This document shows, in pieces, positions 52,177 through 63,117 of a DNA stretch of 64,000 nucleotides. The stretch lies in the NCBI GenBank assembly GCA_023313575.1, contig JAJTTP010000001.1:3100001-3164000 (forward strand), given 5' to 3'. Made by a program: the position numbers and the translations under genes. A model generated the notes under the pieces. It was not told the origin of the DNA, did not search any database, and worked only from the letters and a program-made list of their open reading frames with translations. The first letter of the stretch is position 1. Each line of letters starts with the position of its first letter. The DNA comes from Eutypella sp. D-1 (Eukaryota; Ascomycota; Sordariomycetes; Xylariales; Diatrypaceae).

Positions 52177-54073
52177 ATGGCCTATTTACCTCAGCTTCCT
52201 CCTGAGATCCTATGTAATATCTTGGCCCAGGTCGACCCTCCCGACCTGGCTATCATACCTCGTGTCTGTAAGGTTCTATATCACGTCATAGCCAAGAACA
52301 CATCTCTCTTCAAGCAAGTCTACTTGAGAGTTCTGGACGAGCCCCCACTGGATGTCCGACCCGCACTAGACTGGGAGCAGGCTATCAAGGACCTGGTGCG
52401 CTTGCAGGTTGTGTGTCGTCGCGCGTCCGTCGACGGCAAGGTATGTGGCGCCCCGCTTCGAATCACGTCTTCTGAAGAATTTTATCGGCACTGGTCAGCT
52501 TACCTCCGTTCAAAACTATCTAGAAAGACGAGCTTCCGTTCGTCTACGACACGGTCACATCCTTGCTTAAAAATGCAGGGCATGGGAACCGAAGAGCAGG
52601 CAAGAGGGCCGAGTATGAAACATCCCGTAATGCCCAGTTGTTAGAGGGCATTTTCAACGACGGGGCAAATCAGGCGGCATTCTTATGCCGGTCTTTCCTC
52701 TACGAGCGAGCTCGAGGCGTGTTCCACTCCCCCCGCTCCCCGTGGCCGCCGCGAGCCGATCACCAGAAGAGCGCTCACCTCCACTGCCTGTACGGCGTGC
52801 CCATCCTATTTGCCTACCCCGAGCGGGTGCGCCATACCAGCACCAGTAGGATGAGTGTCTTTGCCTGTAGTAAGGTCTACGACCTTAGGCAGTATACCGA
52901 GAAGACAATGTGGGGTCCCTTTATGAATGATGACTCCGGCTGTGTCGACTGGGAAAAGGTTGAGGCTATTATGATCGCTATTGGTGCCAACCTGAAGCAA
53001 CTAGGTTTCACCAGACTACCGATATGTAAGAGGGCCTGGGACGCACCCTTTCCAGGAGTGTGGCCGAACAGCTACAGACCGAGACCGGCAAAGTCTTTGT
53101 CGTCTTCTGTGGCGGCGGAAGCATCGGTTGCCGCAACGGATGATTCTCCGGTCGACGCCGAGCCGGACGCATTTGATCTAGACCTAGAGGATCCTTACGG
53201 TATTTCCGGCACCTGGCTACGAGTCGTCTGCTTCCTCGACTACACGGACTTTTCCGCGTATAACTTCAATAATGAGGAACCATTGCAGGCTGATATACCG
53301 CGGCCTGCCCTAGACGCGGGCGAGGAAACGCGCCTCATCCTTATGAAGCTCTACGTCACCAAGATAGAGCCGCCCGGTCCAGAGGACGGCCAGGATCTGC
53401 CGGTTGTGCACTTCAAGGGAATCGCGGGCTCCCTCGACGATAACGGGGACCCGAACGCCAACTCCGATATAGCAGGTACGAGGGAGCTCAAAGGTGAAAC
53501 GGAGGCGGCCTAACCCCACGCGTCCACACACGCCCGTACCCTGCTCTATTGCAGCGAGTGCTGACCAGTTTCGATGGTGTTTACTAACTTTTTCTGCATT
53601 GTTAGGCACCGTGCGCCTAACGCGGGAGGGCGAGGTACAATGGACCTCGGTATCCATCTTTAGCGGAGAAGAGAGATGGCGAAGCGAGGCCGTGCAGATA
53701 GGCGGCCCGAAGAGCGCCAAAGGGGTGCTAGGCACCTGGTTTGACAAGTGAGTTGTCTAAACACTAACCGCAACACGAATTTCGCCCTGCATATATCCAT
53801 ACGCGATTTCTGCCCATGTGAGCGCGTGCGGAACAACTGACCTAAGAAAACAACCGTTGCAGGGACTTCGACCCCCGCGGTCCCGCGGGCCCAACGGCCT
53901 TTTGGAAGGTCTCGGATAGAGGGATGCAGAGAGACGGCGCAAATTGGTCGGAGAGCCGCGTGATGGACGACTTCATGTCTATCATTGGCGCGGACCTGGA
54001 GGGTGAGGTACCCGAAGACGAGGCCGAAGAGCTCGAGGGTAGGATCTGGGAGTCCACATCACTTGATGTCTAG
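52177..54073 (+). CDS. F-box protein (probable SCF ubiquitin ligase adaptor)
   Basis: Four exons: 52177-52440, 52524-53475, 53606-53747 and 53863-54073, in frame to 522 residues. The N-terminal F-box (about residues 4-48) reads LPPEILCNILAQVDPPDLA then VCKVLYHVIAKNTSLFKQVYL, the Skp1-binding fold. The middle has an acidic linker (DDSPVDAEPDAFDLDLEDPYG) followed by a conserved C-terminal region with WLRVVCFLDYTDFSAYNF and, across exons 3-4, FSGEERWRSEAVQIGG, GTWFDKDFDPRGPAGPTAFWK. I recognise this as a conserved ascomycete F-box family without known substrate. Exon 1 would read on past the GTATGT donor into a false frame ending near 52644; the switch at 52440/52524 is required to reach the conserved region. 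Role: recruits unknown targets to an SCF E3 ligase, by inference from the F-box. Confidence 0.9.
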
Positions 54074-54772
54074 GCTTGTTGTGAGCAGGTTGACAGCACA
54101 GGGCCTAGGTGGCCGGCTAGATGCGCTACGAAAGTTTTCTGTTGTTAAGTGTGTATGATGAGTGACAAAGTAGAGATTCAATTTTCAAGTTCAATTTTGT
54201 AATTCGTGGCATTGGTATTAGGTTGTATACCTAAGTAATAGGGAGTGCGTACTATGGTAAGTCTTTATTTATTAGTTCGATAACCCCTGTTCGCGGTTCC
54301 AATTCGCCTGGTCTCCACCCGCCTCGTACCTCGGCAGAAACCCAACACAAGAGATGCCAAGCAACCGACCGATGAGACTTTGACGCGCCTAGGCCATCTG
54401 ATAGGTACTTAGCGATTTGCTCTTCTACAACTACAAATCCATGAAAACAACCTTGAAAGAGACACAGATACAGATACGTAATGACTAAATGACACGGATA
54501 CGAAACGAAATTTACACGGCGACGACGATCACAGACAAAATCTTTATTTATTTATGAATGCATAGCGAACGGAGAACGTGATGAGCGAACGATGTGTTGG
54601 ACAGAACTCGGCATTTCATAGAAGCGCATAAATTAATTCGGTGAAGAGCGGGAACGACCAAAATCCCTCCCTCGGGGAGACGAGGAAACGAGGCCAAACA
54701 TAAATAAAACGAAAAGAGACAAAAGAAAACGGTATATATAAAAGGGAAGGATAGGAACGGCTGATTGGAACG
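54074..54772. other. Intergenic, F-box 3' end and PEX12 promoter
   Basis: No gene. TATATATAAAAG at about 54733-54744 lies only about 30 bp before the PEX12 ATG, so if it is a TATA box the leader is very short or initiation is heterogeneous. Confidence 0.55.
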
Positions 54773-56110
54773 ATGGAGTTCATGACGGCCCTTCGGGGCA
54801 TCGACGACCAGAAGCCGTCGCTGTTCGAGCTGCTGTCAGAGCAGCAGCTCAACGCGCTGCTGCCGCCGACGCTGCGGTACCTGCTGACGGTGGCGACGCA
54901 CCGGTATCCGCGGTATCTGCTGCGGGTCTGCAACTCGTTCGACGAGCTGTATGCGCTAGCGATGCTGGTGATAGAGCGGCATTACCTGCTGACGCGGGGT
55001 GGCGGGTTCACGGAACACTTCTACGGGCTGAAGCGGGAGCGGGCACTGGGAGCCGAAGCGCCGCGGGCGTCCGCCGCCGCACCCGCCGCTGTGCGCGAGG
55101 CCCTCCGTCTCCGCGGTCGCGGTGACCTGTGGCGCAACCTCGCCGTCATGGTTCTCGTGCCCTACATCCGCCGCAAACTCGACGCCGCCCACGAGGTCGA
55201 AGCCCCCCGCGCCCTGCTCGGCGTCGCCTACACCCGCCTACCACCAAACCCGACTCTCCGCCAGCGCTTGCACCATGCCTACCGCTGGTTCGTCCGCAAC
55301 GTCTATCCTAGCGCCCACGCCGCCTACTGCCTCGTCGTGCTCGCCTTCAACCTAGGCTACCTCTTCGACAACTCCAGCTATCACCACCCGCTCCTGTGGC
55401 TCGTCGGCGCCCGCATCCGCCGCATGAACGCCGCCGACTACCAGGCCATCGACGCGCTCGGTAAGGGAGCCGCTGCGGCCGCGACCGCGTCCCCGGAGAC
55501 AACGCGTGCTACGCTACGTAGCCTGCTCGACCCTAGGGTCCTGGGCCCTAAGCTTCTCGGTAGCCTGTCCGTCCTGCTACCCACTAGCATCTTCGCCCTC
55601 AAGTTTCTCGAGTGGTGGTACGCGTCCGACTTCGCGAAGCAGCTCATGCGCAAGGCTTCCGAGAATCTCGAGCTGCCGCCGCCGATCGTCTCAGGGGTCC
55701 CCGAGGAGAAGGCGGCGCCGTCGTCCTTGGGCGCGGGGATCCCGAGCAAGGAGGGGAAGGAAGACAATAATAACAACAAAAATAGCGGCGATGATGTTAT
55801 CTTGGCTGAGAACGCGCCAATAGCCACGCCCTCCCTGCTGCCCATATTCACAGTCCCGCCGCCCGCCGAGTCAGATCTGTGTCCCATTTGTGGCGACGAG
55901 ATCGCCACTCCCACCGCCTGCCAGACCGGTCTCGTCTACTGCTACGCGTGTATCCACCGCTGGATCGAGGGTGTCCATCCACGCCAGGAGGCCTTCATGG
56001 ACCCGGCCACCGGCCGCGAGGGCAAGTGGGAGAGCGGCAAGGGGAGATGCGCCGTCACGGGACGCCGTGTCCTGGGCGGCACAGAGGGGCTAAGGAGGAT
56101 CATGGTGTGA
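54773..56110 (+). CDS. pex12: Peroxin PEX12, peroxisomal RING ubiquitin ligase subunit
   Basis: Intronless, 445 residues. PEX12 forms the peroxisomal membrane RING complex with PEX2 and PEX10 that ubiquitinates the import receptor PEX5 so it can be recycled. The N-terminal Pex2/Pex12 domain starts [26 protein letters not shown], with [23 protein letters not shown] and later membrane segments (about residues 180-205 and 255-285). A low-complexity, Asn-rich acidic spacer (about 318-345, [11 protein letters not shown]) precedes the C-terminal RING-like domain at about 369-440: [28 protein letters not shown] with C370 and C373, then CAVTGRRVL. As in other PEX12 proteins the RING lacks part of the normal zinc ligands and is expected to bind one zinc. 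The coding sequence is much more GC-rich at third positions than its neighbours, notably between 55000 and 55700. Confidence 0.95.
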   Translation: MEFMTALRGIDDQKPSLFELLSEQQLNALLPPTLRYLLTVATHRYPRYLLRVCNSFDELYALAMLVIERHYLLTRGGGFTEHFYGLKRERALGAEAPRASAAAPAAVREALRLRGRGDLWRNLAVMVLVPYIRRKLDAAHEVEAPRALLGVAYTRLPPNPTLRQRLHHAYRWFVRNVYPSAHAAYCLVVLAFNLGYLFDNSSYHHPLLWLVGARIRRMNAADYQAIDALGKGAAAAATASPETTRATLRSLLDPRVLGPKLLGSLSVLLPTSIFALKFLEWWYASDFAKQLMRKASENLELPPPIVSGVPEEKAAPSSLGAGIPSKEGKEDNNNNKNSGDDVILAENAPIATPSLLPIFTVPPPAESDLCPICGDEIATPTACQTGLVYCYACIHRWIEGVHPRQEAFMDPATGREGKWESGKGRCAVTGRRVLGGTEGLRRIMV

Positions 56111-56135
56111 GACACCCTCCCCTCCCATCTTCCTT

Positions 56136-56141
56136 AATAAA
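56136..56141 (+). terminator. AATAAA polyadenylation signal of pex12
   Basis: A canonical AATAAA starts 26 bp after the pex12 TGA, followed by a T-rich stretch (about 56150-56166). Confidence 0.6.
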
Positions 56142-57523
56142 GCACTGCCGTATTTCTTAATCGTCGTGATCTGCATTTGGGATGAGGTTGGGATTAGGTT
56201 TGGATTCGGCTGTGGTATGCTCGTTTCTCTCCGGCATCGAAGCGTGGCGTTTCTGGAGGCCGTGGTTGATTTAGGCCGTACGCATCTCGAGCTGGCCCCC
56301 CTTTCTAAAGGTTGTATATCTATAATCACATGCTTAGAATGACAGCGGACATTATGTGCGTCATTTCTGTACACAACTACGAGATACATGAATACTGGAT
56401 ATGGCGCGGAGCCGCGGAGGTGACAGATGATGACCTATTGAGCTGTATGGCGGAGTGCGCTCTATCACCATGACCTACCTCAGTGTCGCAAACTTCGGTA
56501 ATAAGCGACAAACCCATTTCTTCGGACCATTTGTCGCCCTTTCTAGCTAGGAAACCGCACGGGGGTCTGTGGAATCTCGCCGTTCTCGAGCCGACGCTTC
56601 GCTCATGGGTAGTAACACCGCATCATCTACGCAAAGACAGGGTAGTACGATGTCACCCTTGGCCAAACGTTCGGGAATCCTGAGATCATTTGGCAGGCCA
56701 CCTACAAAGCGACCTCCAAGAAGAGAGCTCGACAAGGACGGGCCAGTCCAGAACCTAGTAAGGTATATAAAAAACAGCGCCATCCTGTTCAGGGTCTTCG
56801 GAAGGCGGATGGGCCCACGTCTAGCCTGGTCATCATACCTAGACCCCTAAAACTTTATACAAGAAAACGTAACAATCAGGCCTAGGTCCCTGCAGCATAG
56901 GGCTTTGTCACTGCAGGATTCACAGCGCACAGCTTCCGCAAATTACGACCCAGATATGTGCGGACATCTGGACTGAACCGGGGCGCTTCCAGACTGTCAG
57001 ATTGCAACTGATGCTGTTAATTACCCGGCCGTCTGGCTGACAAGGGCAGCGGGCCCGGAAACTTGATGCGTATGGGCATTAGCGGTATACGTCGAGTATT
57101 GTTTGGCCGAAAGGGAGCCTAGCGCTGCCTTGTTTGTCGGGACGCAGCGTCTTCGTGAGGTGGGACCACAGTCCTCCTTGGGACATCGCGCAGGAGCGAG
57201 CTGGTTAATATGGCTAAATGCCGCTGGGGAGGTGCCAGCGTCCAACGCGGACCGCCAACATCACGGCCGGGGCCTGGACCACCCATTTAATATATAGAAG
57301 GCGATTATGGTCGACAGAAGATATGGATGCAAGACAGGCTAGACAGACGTCGCTTACGTCGAAGCTCCTAAATAGCTAGGTCGAGACTGGAAATATACCA
57401 GGGTATGTAATGATATGGTACGGTATTTTTAGATTAACTTGCATATTCCACCACGACATTTAGACTAGAGGGGCGAAGGCGCAGTTTTGACTGGACGAAA
57501 CCTTTTTGCAATGGTATCATCGT

Positions 57524-57533
57524 CTATATAAAG
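57524..57533 (+). promoter_or_regulatory. TATA box of the DUF4360-like gene
   Basis: CTATATAAAG, a near-perfect TATA element, 177 bp upstream of the ATG at 57710 in a region otherwise without such words. Confidence 0.55.
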
Positions 57534-57709
57534 CACCGCAAACCAGCTCGATCGACACGGTGAACGTACCTTAGAGGCATAAGATCAACGTAGGAGATAT
57601 AGCTGAAATCGATACACGTTCTGCCACTAGAAGAATCCATCATATCGCTGTCGTCCCCTAAGCCTAGCAGAACCCAAGGTCGAGACATACCCACAAACAC
57701 GAAAGCACG

Positions 57710-58533
57710 ATGCACTCGTTATCCATCCTCCTCCCCTTCCTTGCACCGGTCCTCCTGACCTCCGCATCGCCAGTCCCGGAGGTAGTAGGCGGGTTGGACG
57801 TAGCGCCCGACAGCTTACCGAAGTTCTCATCGGTGCAGTATTCGGGGAGCGGGTGCCCATCGTCAGCGCCAGGGGTGGTTCGGACGGGAGCGTTTGCGGA
57901 TCCCGCGTTCCGGCTCAACGGCTTCGAGGCCAAGGTACCCGACGGTACGTCTTCCGTCAACTGCCAGGTCCATATCGAGGCCTCGGGCGCGTCCGCCGGC
58001 TGGCAGGTCGGCCTTGACAGCGTCTCCGTCCGCGGGCACCTTGTCCTCGATCCCGGTGCCACCCTTGACTGGTTTGTTACCAGCTTTTTCAGCCAGGATG
58101 CCGACCGGACTGTGAGTTCGACTTTCCATTCTATTTATGTTTTGATACCTCCCATCACCTGCGTCGCCTTGCACGCCCCCCATGCCTCTTCTTATCAAAA
58201 TACCTCTTCCTACCTTATGGCATCATAAACCAAGCAATAGTGACGCGACGGCCTCGCTAACCAACCCCCTTCGAACAGGTCACGGTCAGGGGATCATTCC
58301 CCAACAACGGCGACAAGCGCCTGAACCAGGATGTGTCGAGCACAGCCAAGATCCCGGCATCAAGTATCGTGTGGGGTCCCTGCGTGAAGGCCGGCTCTGG
58401 TGGCGACATCGGAATCCTCAACGTCAACTTCCGCGTCGCCCTGCAGGCCGGCGCCGGGAAGTACGGCTTCTTCGGCAAGGACGCCGACACTGCGCCCGTC
58501 GAGAGCTGGACCTATGCCTGGAGGAAGTGCTAA
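57710..58533 (+). CDS. Secreted DUF4360-like protein
   Basis: Two exons: 57710-58111 and 58279-58533, in frame to 218 residues. An N-terminal signal peptide (MHSLSILLPFLAPVLLTSAS, cleavage around 18-20) marks it as secreted. The mature part has the DUF4360 pattern: a Gly/Ser-Gly-Cys-Pro start (YSGSGCPSSAP), a central NCQVHIEASG, a beta-rich SVSVRGHLVLDPGATLDW, and a C-terminal SIVWGPC and LNVNFRVAL block. Four cysteines remain in the mature chain (in GSGC, VNC, GPC and the last residue), enough for two disulfides. The intron is 167 nt, long for this window; ignoring it gives a short false C-terminus. DUF4360 proteins are small secreted proteins of unknown function in ascomycetes. Family call is by pattern and could be wrong; secretion is well supported. 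Confidence 0.85.
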
Positions 58534-59847
58534 TTCTCTCAACCCCCCTAGCCTGTGAGTTTGGGTTGTGTTTCTCATCGTGGGACATTTGGGACGGATG
58601 GGATTTTTATTGCGGAGTTCTATATGGTCGTGTTTCAATGTTGATCTACCTACAATTCGAGTTTGCGCATTTTTCTACGGCAAGCGGAGGTGGGAATGAG
58701 CGTTGCTTGATGGCGGCGTATTACCGTTGTCGTGGTCGTCTCATCTGTACTAGAAAAAAGGGGTTAGGTAAATGACGTCCAGAGGTATTTTAGAGCGACT
58801 TTTCATGGGATTCAATCGTTTTCACCAAATCTGCTCTAAGTACTTCGTACGTTGGCTGATCGGACCCTGCTGACGGTAATGACCGTAAATAAGTAGATCA
58901 CAAAGAGTGTAAATCCCTACTTATTACAAGAAGCAGTCATGATCGAGCCATAGCCATTACGCAACCCTAATTTGCCAACACATTCGTCCCACTACCCAGA
59001 GATCGCGTGCTTTGATATTGTCTCGAATGAAGGTTGTATACAAAGAAAATGACGGGGTATATACTTTGACATTTCCCCCTCTCGGAAACTGCACTGATAG
59101 CCCATGCGGGGGAAACGTACACTTACTTAATAATTGACTTGAGTGCTTTAGGGTGGAATGTAACTAAGGATTTCCGGTATCGATATGAGGCGGTAAAGAG
59201 AGACATGTGTGTTTTAAAACCTCGAAAACCTAGGTGCTCCAAGCAAATGGTACAGCGTTTGGGGGCTTTGCTATTTTGTGATTATTGCATGTGGTGGACC
59301 CCTATACTACTCTACCATCTCCTCTCTATCTAGTCAATGCTTCTGTTTTATACACACCCTTGCTTTTTAGACTTCAAGTTAAGGTGCATTTGGAAGGAGA
59401 AGTTTCAGTCTGCCAAGTCTTGGCACTGTTTACCAGTTCCCTGCCTTCACTAATTCATCTCTTTTGATAGCTAGGCAGCAGAATAACAGTATCCCTGCGG
59501 TCCAGCAAAATTCCATGAAAGGTTCCATACAAGCCCTACGGCTCCCAAGCTGGGACATCCTCCTATTATGGGACCTCATATTTCCTGAGGCCAATCAAAG
59601 CGCCAGTAACCCACAGCTGAAGCCCCAAAAGGTCAGGGTTATGATCAACTGAGCTTCATTTGATCGAGGCGCAGGCCTCTGGGGAGCCCCATTCCCCAGC
59701 TATCAGCTAGCGTCCGCACTGAACTTACCTATCGTGAACTTCGGTCCCGAGATATGATGGACTTATAAAGGTCTCCCTTGCCGCGACATGCAGTAGATAG
59801 CGCAAATCACCAATCATCCTTGGAGGGCCATAGTTGGAAGAGAAACC
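58534..59847. other. 1.3-kb intergenic region; no gene seen
   Basis: Holds the 3' end of the secreted protein gene and the promoter of the S10 gene. Only short unconserved frames occur, and TACCTAGGTA words are almost absent. Confidence 0.6.
59763..59770 (+). promoter_or_regulatory. TATA-like element of the S10 gene
   Basis: TTATAAAG lies 78-85 bp upstream of the ATG at 59848. Confidence 0.45.
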
Positions 59848-61483
59848 ATGCGTCTGAATTCTGTGCTAGGTCTATCAGCCGCATTGTGTTGGTCGGCATC
59901 GTCCGCCGCGACGATACCCGTGCCAAGGGCGGACAAGCGCGATGCTACCGAAGAGCGCGATGGGGTGCTCTACGACGTCTGGGAGGACTCGGCATCTGGC
60001 GCGACGGCATCGGTCGTCAACAATTCCGGTATATGCGAGACGACACCGGGCGTGAACCAATACTCGGGCTACCTCTCCACGAGCGCCGACGAACACATGT
60101 GGTTCTGGTGAGTCTCCGTTCACCCCGGCAATGTATACAAGGGTCCCCTTCTCACGGAACTAATTGTGTCACAGGCTCTTCGAGGCACGCAAGAACCCAG
60201 ATGAAGCGCCGCTTGTGCTATATTTTGGCGGTGGTCCAGGATGCTCCTCTATGATGGGCGCGTTCGTGAACAACGGGCCATGTCGCTTCAGTACCGGCGA
60301 CCAGAGTGAGCCGTCCTTGAACCCGCATAGCTTTACCGAGTACGCCAACATGCTGTATGTCGACCAGCCGCTGGGGACGGGGTTCTCGTACGGCAATGGC
60401 ACGCAGCCGCGCACCACCAAGGAGGCCGCTGTGGTCGTGGACGAGTTCCTGCAGCTGTTCCTCAAGCGCTTTCCCGCGTACCAGGGCCGCAATATCGGCA
60501 TTTTCACATCTTCGTACGGTGGGCACTGGGGACCGGAGTTCGCGCAGTTGATCCTCGAGCGGAACAACGACGAGACTCTCACAGGCGAGCGCCATGAGGT
60601 TAAACTTACGGCCCTCGGAGTTGACAATGGATGGTTTGACGCGATGATCCAGGAGCGCTCCAACATTGACTTCGCGTACTCGAACACGTTCCGGGAGCTC
60701 ATCAACGAAACCCTCTACAAACAGCTGATCGAGGATTTCGACACCATCCACCGTCCGGCTATCGAGAAGTGCGCCGCTGAGGGTACCGACCAGGCCTGCA
60801 ACGAGGCCTGGAAGTCATATGGCCAGGACATGGAGTTTGACATCATAGGTGCCTGGCCCGAGGGGACAAAGACCTTCGATATACGGCCCGATGCCCAGAG
60901 CGTCCCCAGCTCCGAGGAATACCTGGCCAGGGAGGATGTTCGGAAGGCCATTGGTGCGCAGTCTGAGTACTCTGAGTGCACGTGGCCTATGGGATTCATT
61001 GAAACAGGTGATGGTACGTACCAGGCCTCCCATGAACTAGATCGATGATAGAATGTGCTGACAGAGCAATTGGTGATAGACGCACGGTCTTCCCTCGATG
61101 CGCTGTCGAGCGTGGTGCGCGCCGGCGTCAAGGTCCTCATATGGACTGGCGACGCCGACTACGTTTGCAACTGGGTGGGCACAATGCGCGTGGCAGAGGC
61201 GGTCGACTGGCCCGGCCGAACGGCCTTCTTAGGCAGGGAGATGAAGACATATACAGTGAACGGCGAGGAGAAGGCCAACTTCAAGACCGAGGAGAATCTG
61301 ACGTACATGGCCGTGCGAGACGCGGGACACCAAATGACCTGGTATCGTAAGTACACCAACGCTTCAAGCATCTCAAGGGTTAGAAAGGAGGCCAATGACG
61401 CTGACTTCGTTTATGCAGACCCCGAGTTTTCTCTGCAGGTTTTCAGACAGTTTATGTCCACCGGCGAACTGATATCGACTTGA
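59848..61483 (+). CDS. Secreted S10-family serine peptidase homologue, atypical substrate-binding site
   Basis: Four exons: 59848-60107, 60175-61013, 61065-61346 and 61419-61483, in frame to 481 residues. Signal peptide (MRLNSVLGLSAALCWSASSA) then PRADKR, a Kex2-type processing site. The alpha/beta-hydrolase triad of carboxypeptidases is present: S200 in FTSSYGGHWG, D398 in GDADYVCNW and H455 in DAGHQMTWY. The oxyanion region is GGGPGCSSMMGAF. Aligned without gaps to carboxypeptidase Y, the residues that bind the substrate's terminal carboxylate differ: Asn51 is G105, Glu65 is N119 and Glu145 is S199. The TSSYGGH variant is, as far as I recall, a fungal S10 subclade. So hydrolase activity is likely, classical carboxypeptidase action less so; peptidase with other specificity or acyltransferase are options. 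The last intron (72 nt) is a multiple of three without stop, so retention would insert 24 residues. Confidence 0.92.
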
Positions 61484-61870
61484 TAGACACTGAGTTCAAG
61501 TTCCCGTTGAGCGATGCCCGTGTCATGTTTGACACATGTTGAATCCTCTAACTTTCCATGAAGAAATAACTATAAGTCACAACATGTTGAAGCTACCAAC
61601 ATGCACATATTTCTGTATATAAGTAGAATACTTGATATAGTATGATCGAAGTTATGGAGAAGCCAACCAAACAGAGAGTTAACCCAGTCCTATGGCACCA
61701 CATCCGAAACAGCAGTCGGTCGTCCGCGTACTATGATACAGATCCCTACCGCCCTCGTAAAGACAGTCGCTGATTCAACCAAGCAAGCCGCACATAAAAG
61801 GCTCTGAAACCGCCAACTCCTTTCCCAATAGTCCCGAACAATCCCATTTTCCTTTAATTCTTGCCACCGT
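61484..61870. other. Convergent intergenic spacer (387 bp)
   Basis: Shared 3' region of the S10 gene (plus) and the membrane protein gene (minus). A/T-rich after 61550, with no coding signal. Confidence 0.7.
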
Positions 61871-63117
61871 CTAGCGTGGTGGCCCCTCTTCCCTATGCGT
61901 AGATAGGGGCTGTCTAGATGATGAGGTGTGGAGCCGGCTGTGCCAACTCCATCCAGAGTTCTCCGAATCGCTCGTGTTTAGTCTTGCCTCACCCGTTTCG
62001 ATGGTGGGTATAGATGCCGGCGGTGGGACGTAGTTGCTGGCGAAGAGCAAACGGAGGGTTGGGATCGACTGGGCCACGATCGTGACGCAGGGCTCGGCCA
62101 GGTTATAGACGCATTGTATAATCCTCCCATCTGATGTGGTCGTGAGCAAGGACTTTCTTTTTCGAAGGAAAGTTCATAGGAAGAGGTAGAGTAGGGGAGA
62201 GTTTCGGCTTACAGTAAGTCTCATGTGATGCATTAGGGTCAAGACCCTTCATGTTCATCACACGCTTAATTGCGATTGCACCCGCTCTGTTCCCGCTATC
62301 AGTAATCGAGCAGCATAGTATTGTATACCCCTCCTGGCATGACTTACAAAACCCCGAAACTCATTGCGATGGCGACCGCCAGCTTCTCCTTGTTCTTCAG
62401 TATACTCTTCCTGAGGATTATCCAGGGCACAATGGTGAGCGCAAAGTCCATGCACGCCGAGTACACTGATGAAATATTGGTTAGCGAAAAAGCGTCTCGA
62501 TGGACATGCAAAGGACGGTCCCGACGTACCCACTGTCCATGTGATGAGGGTTAAAGTGGCATGTTGGTTCCAATGCGTCCAGGGAGAGATGACGAAGATG
62601 ATGTAAGCCGCGTTGACGGTCACTAGAACGAACCAGAGGAAATATCTACATATGCCGTTTGCCGTCAGCCGCAGGAGGGTGATAGCGAACGCGGACTTGG
62701 ACCACGCCGACGCGAGGCCGCAAAACAGGCTGCAGATGGCGAAGTATTTTTTGACGAGGTCGGGCCGTCCGGCGTGAGCATCGTGAAAGCTCGGCACAGC
62801 AAAGGTCGTGAGGAAACCGCCGCCGATTGCCACCATCACCTAAGAGTCCGGCAGTTAGTTTGTGTCGCTTGTCGCTATAAGGTGGATGTTGAGCTATTGA
62901 ACGGCAGAGATAATACCCAGCTTGTCATAAGCACATAGTCATCGTACCTAAGTTCGAAATTAGAGAGGCCCCTTTCCTCTTCCAAATGGCGATGGAATGA
63001 GACTTACCAAAGAGAGCGCTTATAATGTTTCTTAGAGTAGACCCTCGTCACCAGCGCTAGAAGCGCCACGCCGCACATAGTCCAAATGCCACCCTGGATG
63101 GCCGCTGGATTAGCCAT
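61871..63117 (-). CDS. SAT4/Pth11-like (rhodopsin-domain) integral membrane protein
   Basis: Six minus-strand exons: 63117-63008, 62947-62917, 62839-62530, 62465-62348, 62286-62213 and 62130-61871, in frame to 300 residues. Exon 2 is a 31-nt micro-exon completing the RSLWYDDYVLMTSW block, the conserved first-loop motif of this fungal 7-TM family. Membrane segments follow at GGIWTMCGVALLALV, the VAIGGGFLTTF region, a segment around ICRYFLWFVLVTVNAAYIIFV, and VYSACMDFALTIVPWIIL. KNKEKLAVAIAMSFGVLAGAIA and YNLAEPCVTIVAQSIPTLR are the late family blocks. The N-terminus is short and no CFEM domain is present. Members include the Pth11 receptor of Magnaporthe, but most have no known ligand, so I do not name it. 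Convergent with the S10 gene. A GTGAGG near 62001 could be a further donor, but the read-through model already keeps frame to a stop. Confidence 0.88.

Larger units (their letters stand above)
56111..57709. other. 1.6-kb intergenic region; no gene supported
   Basis: Contains the PEX12 polyadenylation region and the promoter of the secreted protein gene. A 93-codon frame with ATG at 56569-56850 (plus) is Arg/Ser-rich and resembles no family I know; it may be a decayed fragment. Nothing else is recognisable. Confidence 0.5.

Noticed and set aside
56569..56850. 93-codon Arg/Ser-rich plus-strand frame
   Set aside because: No known family; may be a fragment of a decayed gene, not annotated for lack of evidence.
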